A stretch of 64,000 bases of DNA, from assembly GCA_964589825.1 (NCBI GenBank), contig CAZPUS010000009.1:1-64000 (forward strand). The letters are read 5' to 3'. A program made the translations under genes and the position numbers. Of the stretch, positions 61,007 to 64,000 are shown piece after piece (position 1 is the stretch's first letter; every line of letters starts with the position of its first letter). The notes under the pieces are model-generated. The model worked only from the letters and a program-made list of their open reading frames with translations. It was not told where the DNA came from and searched no databases. The DNA comes from CAZPUS01 sp964589825 (GTDB taxonomy: Bacteria > Fibrobacterota > Chitinivibrionia > Chitinivibrionales > WJKA01).

Positions 61007-61234
61007 ATGTCAAGTTTCATAAAAAATGTGCCTCTCGCTCGTGTCCGGGCTACATTCGATTCCGGTTATCTCCATACCCTGATTCATACATCCGGAGAAC
61101 ATACCGTAGCCGTGCATATTTTCAAATCGCAGTATGCTGCCGGCGATACCTGCCCGGACACAATCCGTATATCTGATAATGCAGAAAAAATCCGGGCGCA
61201 TAATCGCGAATCTAACTATTTTTACCTGAATTGA
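61007..61234 (+). CDS. hypothetical small protein, end formed by repeat
   Basis: 75 residues (ARVRATFDSGYLHTLIHTSG, YAAGDTCPDTIRISDNAEK). Composition is protein-like but no family is recognised and the ribosome site is weak. The last three codons and the stop (CTG AAT TGA) lie inside the left end of repeat copy 4, so the natural C-terminus may have been lost by insertion. A frame on the other strand over the same region looks less protein-like. Confidence 0.35.
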   Translation: MSSFIKNVPLARVRATFDSGYLHTLIHTSGEHTVAVHIFKSQYAAGDTCPDTIRISDNAEKIRAHNRESNYFYLN

Positions 61235-61384
61235 GCGGTTGTTTTGATGAACGCTGCCGTTATCCGCATTGCGCATGTGTTTACGGAAAAAATATGCTAA
61301 CAACAGGGATGATCTGTCATTTCCGCGCGCATAATCACCGCACGGCTCATCGCATCTTTTAGCACAACAATCGCTCAGTTCGGT
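61224..61384. repeat. 161-bp palindromic repeat, copy 4
   Basis: Ends ACCTGAATTGAGCG and CGCTCAGTTCGGT, flanked by TTT on each side (61221-61223 and 61385-61387). The inner part is the most diverged copy, but the end blocks GGTTGTTTTGATGAA and ACGGCTCATCGC retain the pattern of the others. It is between the small hypothetical gene and the radical SAM gene. Confidence 0.8.
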
Positions 61385-61436
61385 TTTTATTTAACGCCTG
61401 ACTCGTTTTTCCGAACCTGCACTATGGGTGTGTGTC

Positions 61437-62924
61437 ATGCCGAGAACCCGTACCATAATAGACTGTTACACCGATGAGCCGGCGGGCCTCGGGGTACCGC
61501 CGTTTCTCGGGGTGTGGCCGCGGTATATCGCCGGACGATATCGCGACATGCCTTTTTACTGTACTATTGACGATTTGCGCTATGCGGATTGTGCGCGACG
61601 GGGCACATATCCGGAAATCGATCCCGCAACCACGAAAACCCGCAAAGAGCTGCTTAACAGAACACGGTCTGTGGATGCACTCCTGGATATCTTTCATAAC
61701 ACCGACCAGTTCGTGGTAATTGCCGGTATACAGACGCCGGGCAAATACCTGGGAGCGGCACCGGGGAGCCTTCGGGAAGTCGTTTCGCTGTTGAGGCACT
61801 ACCGCGCCACCAAAGTACTTACCGGGCCTGCAGCGGTATGTGGCACACAGCTTCGGGGGGGCAGCAATGCGGAAGTTGCCGCACAGGGGGAATTCGATGC
61901 TATCGACGGTGATATCTATCATGACTACGATATCCTTCAGCAGTATATGCTCAAAGGTGCGGAAGTGGTAACACAGGTGCCGTATCAGATAATTGCGGAG
62001 CTGGAGACAGGGAGGGGGTGTGTGCGAAAAGAAGGCTGCAGCTTTTGTACAGAGCCGCTGAAAGGTACACCGCAGTGGCGTGCCGCCGATGATGTGCATC
62101 AGGAAGTAGCGGCGCTGCAGCGTTTCGGTGTTGAGGCCTTCCGGCTCGGAAAACAGTCATGCATCTATTCATATGCCGGAGGCGATACGGGTGCGCTGCA
62201 GCGACTGCTGGAGGGTATATCCTCCGCAAGACCACGTGTGTTGCATATTGATAATGCAAATCCCGCAATGGTAACCGAGCAACGTACACGATTGTTCGTC
62301 AGATACTGTACTCCGGGGAGCACGGCGGCACTCGGGGTGGAGTCGTTCGATCCAGAGGTTAGTGCGGCGAACAACCTCAACTGCGATGTGCAGGGTGTAA
62401 TGGATGCCGTGCGCAGTATTAACAGAATCGGCGGTGTACGGGGAGAGAACGGCTGTCACGCGCTTCTTCCGGGGATAAATATCCTTCTGGGGTTACCCGG
62501 GGAGACAAAAAAGACGCTGGAATACAATTTTTCCTGCCTTATGCAGATGTGTGACGAGGGGATGCTGGTACGTCGGGTCAACATCAGACAGGTGGTTCCC
62601 TTTCCCGGTACGCCGCTTGCGCAAAACGGTAACGCATGGCGTGTGATCAGAAAAAACAGAAAGTTGTATGCGTCCTGGATCGAACGGGTGCGCAACGAGT
62701 TTGACGAGCCGATGCTGAAGCGGCTTTTTCCGTCGGGTACGCGACTTTACGGTGTAAGGAGTGTGGTGCATGAAGGCAATGTTACTTTTATGCGGCAGCT
62801 GGGAAGTTATCCGATCGTGGTGGGGGTCAGGCAGCGTCTGCCGCTGGGCAGATTCTACTCTGTCGAAATAACGGGACATATGCGCCGAAGCCTCGAAGCG
62901 AAAGTGGTTGACGAATCCGGTTAA
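61437..62924 (+). CDS. radical SAM protein (archaeal MJ1487-like)
   Basis: 495 residues. The N-terminal 190 residues form an alpha/beta region (GRYRDMPFYCTIDDLRYAD, TKVLTGPAAVCGTQ). The radical SAM cluster is ETGRGCVRKEGCSFCTEP, with the Cys spacing C-x5-C-x2-C rather than the standard C-x3-C-x2-C. NILLGLPGETKKTL and PFPGTPLAQNG are usual later elements, and the last 60 residues form a beta domain like TRAM (SYPIVVGVRQRLPLGRFYSV). Similar proteins are mainly in archaea and some anaerobic bacteria; their reaction is unknown. ATG at 61437 is used; a GTG three codons before is possible. Confidence 0.82.
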   Translation: MPRTRTIIDCYTDEPAGLGVPPFLGVWPRYIAGRYRDMPFYCTIDDLRYADCARRGTYPEIDPATTKTRKELLNRTRSVDALLDIFHNTDQFVVIAGIQTPGKYLGAAPGSLREVVSLLRHYRATKVLTGPAAVCGTQLRGGSNAEVAAQGEFDAIDGDIYHDYDILQQYMLKGAEVVTQVPYQIIAELETGRGCVRKEGCSFCTEPLKGTPQWRAADDVHQEVAALQRFGVEAFRLGKQSCIYSYAGGDTGALQRLLEGISSARPRVLHIDNANPAMVTEQRTRLFVRYCTPGSTAALGVESFDPEVSAANNLNCDVQGVMDAVRSINRIGGVRGENGCHALLPGINILLGLPGETKKTLEYNFSCLMQMCDEGMLVRRVNIRQVVPFPGTPLAQNGNAWRVIRKNRKLYASWIERVRNEFDEPMLKRLFPSGTRLYGVRSVVHEGNVTFMRQLGSYPIVVGVRQRLPLGRFYSVEITGHMRRSLEAKVVDESG

Positions 62925-62936
62925 TGAGTGTATAAT
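62908..62936 (+). promoter_or_regulatory. sigma-70-like promoter for fapA
   Basis: TTGACG (62908-62913), 17 bases, TATAAT (62931-62936). It overlaps the last codons of the radical SAM gene and would give a leader of about 85 bases before the DUF342 gene. Confidence 0.65.
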
Positions 62937-63027
62937 AAGTGATACCCTGCATGGTGCGGGATGGCAGTTTTTTTGTTGACAAACATAGTTTTTTGAACAG
63001 AACAATCCCCGCCCCCCCCTCTGCCCT

Positions 63028-64000
63028 ATGAAAAATCCCCTTGCCACACTTGTCCCTGTGGATGAGCGAAACGACGGTGTGTATATAACCGTCTCGAGAG
63101 ATAAAAAAGATAAAATCGATGTCGAAAAAGTGGTCGCGGTTCTCGATAAGGCCGGTGTGATCAACTACGACCGGCAGCTGCTGAAAAAAGCGTTCGAACG
63201 TGGTCGCGGTGCGCCGGAAAAAATCGGACCGTTATTCGAATATTATCCGTCCCGGTTCGATACCTATGTTACACTAAAGGTCTACGGGGGCAAGGCATTT
63301 ATTTCGATACACGAACAGTGCGAAGAAGATGGTATTAGTCCAACCGCTTCGATATTGCGGTATTATCTCGAGCATAACAACATTGTCCACGGAATCGATC
63401 AGGCAGCGCTCGAAGATATCGCCTCCAAAAAAAAATTCGGTGAGCAGCTCGTGGTTGCAAAAGATACGCCTGCCGAACACGGCAAAGACGCGTCGGTAGA
63501 GGTGAAGATCGCCACCCAACCCGATTTCAGACCCAAAGTGAAGGCGAACGGGCGGGTCGATTTTAAGGAAGTGAGTACGTATATAGAAGTGGCTAAAGAT
63601 CAGGAACTCGCGCGTAAGCGGCCGGCCACGAAGGGCACACCCGGGAAAAAGGTGACCGGCGAAGAGATCGAGCCGACTCCAGGTAAGGACGTGTCGTTTC
63701 CGCAGGGGAAAAACACCTATGTCAGTGAGGACGGAATCAGCATGAGGGCTGAAAAAGCGGGTGTGCTTATTGAAGAAAACGGGCTTCTTACCGTTAAAGA
63801 AAGCCTGGTAATTAATAACGATGTCGATTTCCGGGTGGGGAATGTCAAGTATTCCGGCGGGGTACTGATCAATGCGAACGTAAGTCCCGGCTTTTCGGTG
63901 GAAGCGGAAGGCAATATTGAGATCAAGGGGAATGTCGAATCAGCCCGTATTGTGTCGCGCAATGGAACGGTTACCATACACGAAGGGGTACTCGGCAAGG
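63028..64000 (+). CDS. FapA/DUF342 family protein, 5' part
   Basis: About 324 residues are visible; the frame is open to the window end. An N-terminal helical region (VEKVVAVLDKAGVINYDRQL) is followed by the DUF342 domain (ATKGTPGKKVTGEEIEPTPG, EDGISMRAEKAGVLIEENG) and the start of a right-handed beta-helix (VSPGFSVEAEGNIEIKGNVE). FapA-type proteins are polymerising, peripheral membrane or cytosolic proteins, often near flagellar genes. No ribosome site is evident before the ATG, and a C-rich tract precedes it. Confidence 0.9.
   Translation, partial: MKNPLATLVPVDERNDGVYITVSRDKKDKIDVEKVVAVLDKAGVINYDRQLLKKAFERGRGAPEKIGPLFEYYPSRFDTYVTLKVYGGKAFISIHEQCEEDGISPTASILRYYLEHNNIVHGIDQAALEDIASKKKFGEQLVVAKDTPAEHGKDASVEVKIATQPDFRPKVKANGRVDFKEVSTYIEVAKDQELARKRPATKGTPGKKVTGEEIEPTPGKDVSFPQGKNTYVSEDGISMRAEKAGVLIEENGLLTVKESLVINNDVDFRVGNVKYSGGVLINANVSPGFSVEAEGNIEIKGNVESARIVSRNGTVTIHEGVLGK

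Noticed and set aside
61010..61303. A 97-codon minus-strand frame across the small gene and repeat copy 4
   Set aside because: Begins inside the repeat and has a less protein-like composition than the plus-strand frame.
62945..62972. A hairpin-like CCCTGC...GCGGG followed by a T run after the radical SAM gene
   Set aside because: Stem is short and separated from the T run by several bases; it also lies in the predicted fapA leader.
1..64000. tRNA, rRNA, CRISPR arrays, transposases and prophage genes
   Set aside because: Looked for by eye in intergenic regions and not found; a tRNAscan or covariance search would be decisive.

Overview
The window comes from a draft (probably metagenome-derived) assembly of a flagellated, diderm bacterium; it contains two 100-N gaps. 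Diderm character is suggested by a Wza-like SLBB export protein, an outer-membrane beta-barrel and a BamE-like lipoprotein. An anaerobic or micro-oxic life is suggested by a Rex repressor, Cys-rich PAS sensors and a covalent-FMN protein. Codon use and mixed gene affinities (Geobacter/Desulfovibrio-like chemotaxis proteins, an archaeal-type radical SAM protein, a possible type IX sorting tail) would fit a Fibrobacterota/Chitinivibrionia-like or related lineage. That placement is inference with low confidence.

Layout. 1-4.2 kb: mixed small genes, including a DUF1848 fragment, a STAS/lipoprotein pair, pdxA and a GT2-TPR glycosyltransferase. 4.3-10.4 kb: a minus-strand late flagellar block, flgJ-like (rod-binding plus lytic transglycosylase)-flgN-flgK-flgL, then flagellin-fliW-csrA. 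Both units have excellent sigma-54 promoters. 10.7-14.9 kb: a response regulator with a second GT2-TPR protein, an SGNH hydrolase, and a second flagellin-fliS unit with a near-perfect sigma-28 promoter. 15.2-18.0 kb: an envelope locus of FMN-binding protein, DUF2271 protein and beta-barrel. 18.3-20.4 kb: DUF2225 protein and mnmA.

20.6-46.4 kb is a roughly 26-kb minus-strand chemotaxis and two-component supercluster of about 25 genes. It has two CheA, one CheW, CheB, two CheR-type methyltransferases, one intact and one catalytically dead-looking CheD, two CheX/CheC-type phosphatases, many single-domain receivers, four PAS-type histidine kinases or kinase fragments, an HDOD protein and a cytosolic methyl-accepting protein. 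The receptor sits beside a metallo-beta-lactamase-fold protein, a GNAT acetyltransferase and a CheR lacking its N-terminal domain. Upstream lies a cluster of three matching operator-like palindromes.

47.0-53.7 kb is a plus-strand replication block, recF-dciA-gyrB-surE-gyrA. 53.7-61 kb on the minus strand holds an SLBB export protein, ftsE plus a methyltransferase, and a rex-serC-serA operon with a candidate Rex site. 61.4-64 kb holds a radical SAM protein and the 5' part of a fapA/DUF342 gene with a strong sigma-70-like promoter.

The clearest undescribed element is a dispersed intergenic repeat of 161-163 bp, found at 12.5, 33.8, 46.7 and 61.2 kb, with a half copy at 13.57 kb. Each copy is one long imperfect palindrome with ends ACCTGAATTGAGCG / CGCTCAATTCAGGT. 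Three of four full copies are flanked by matching 3-bp direct repeats, so it looks like a MITE-type mobile hairpin. No tRNA, rRNA, CRISPR array or transposase gene was seen.
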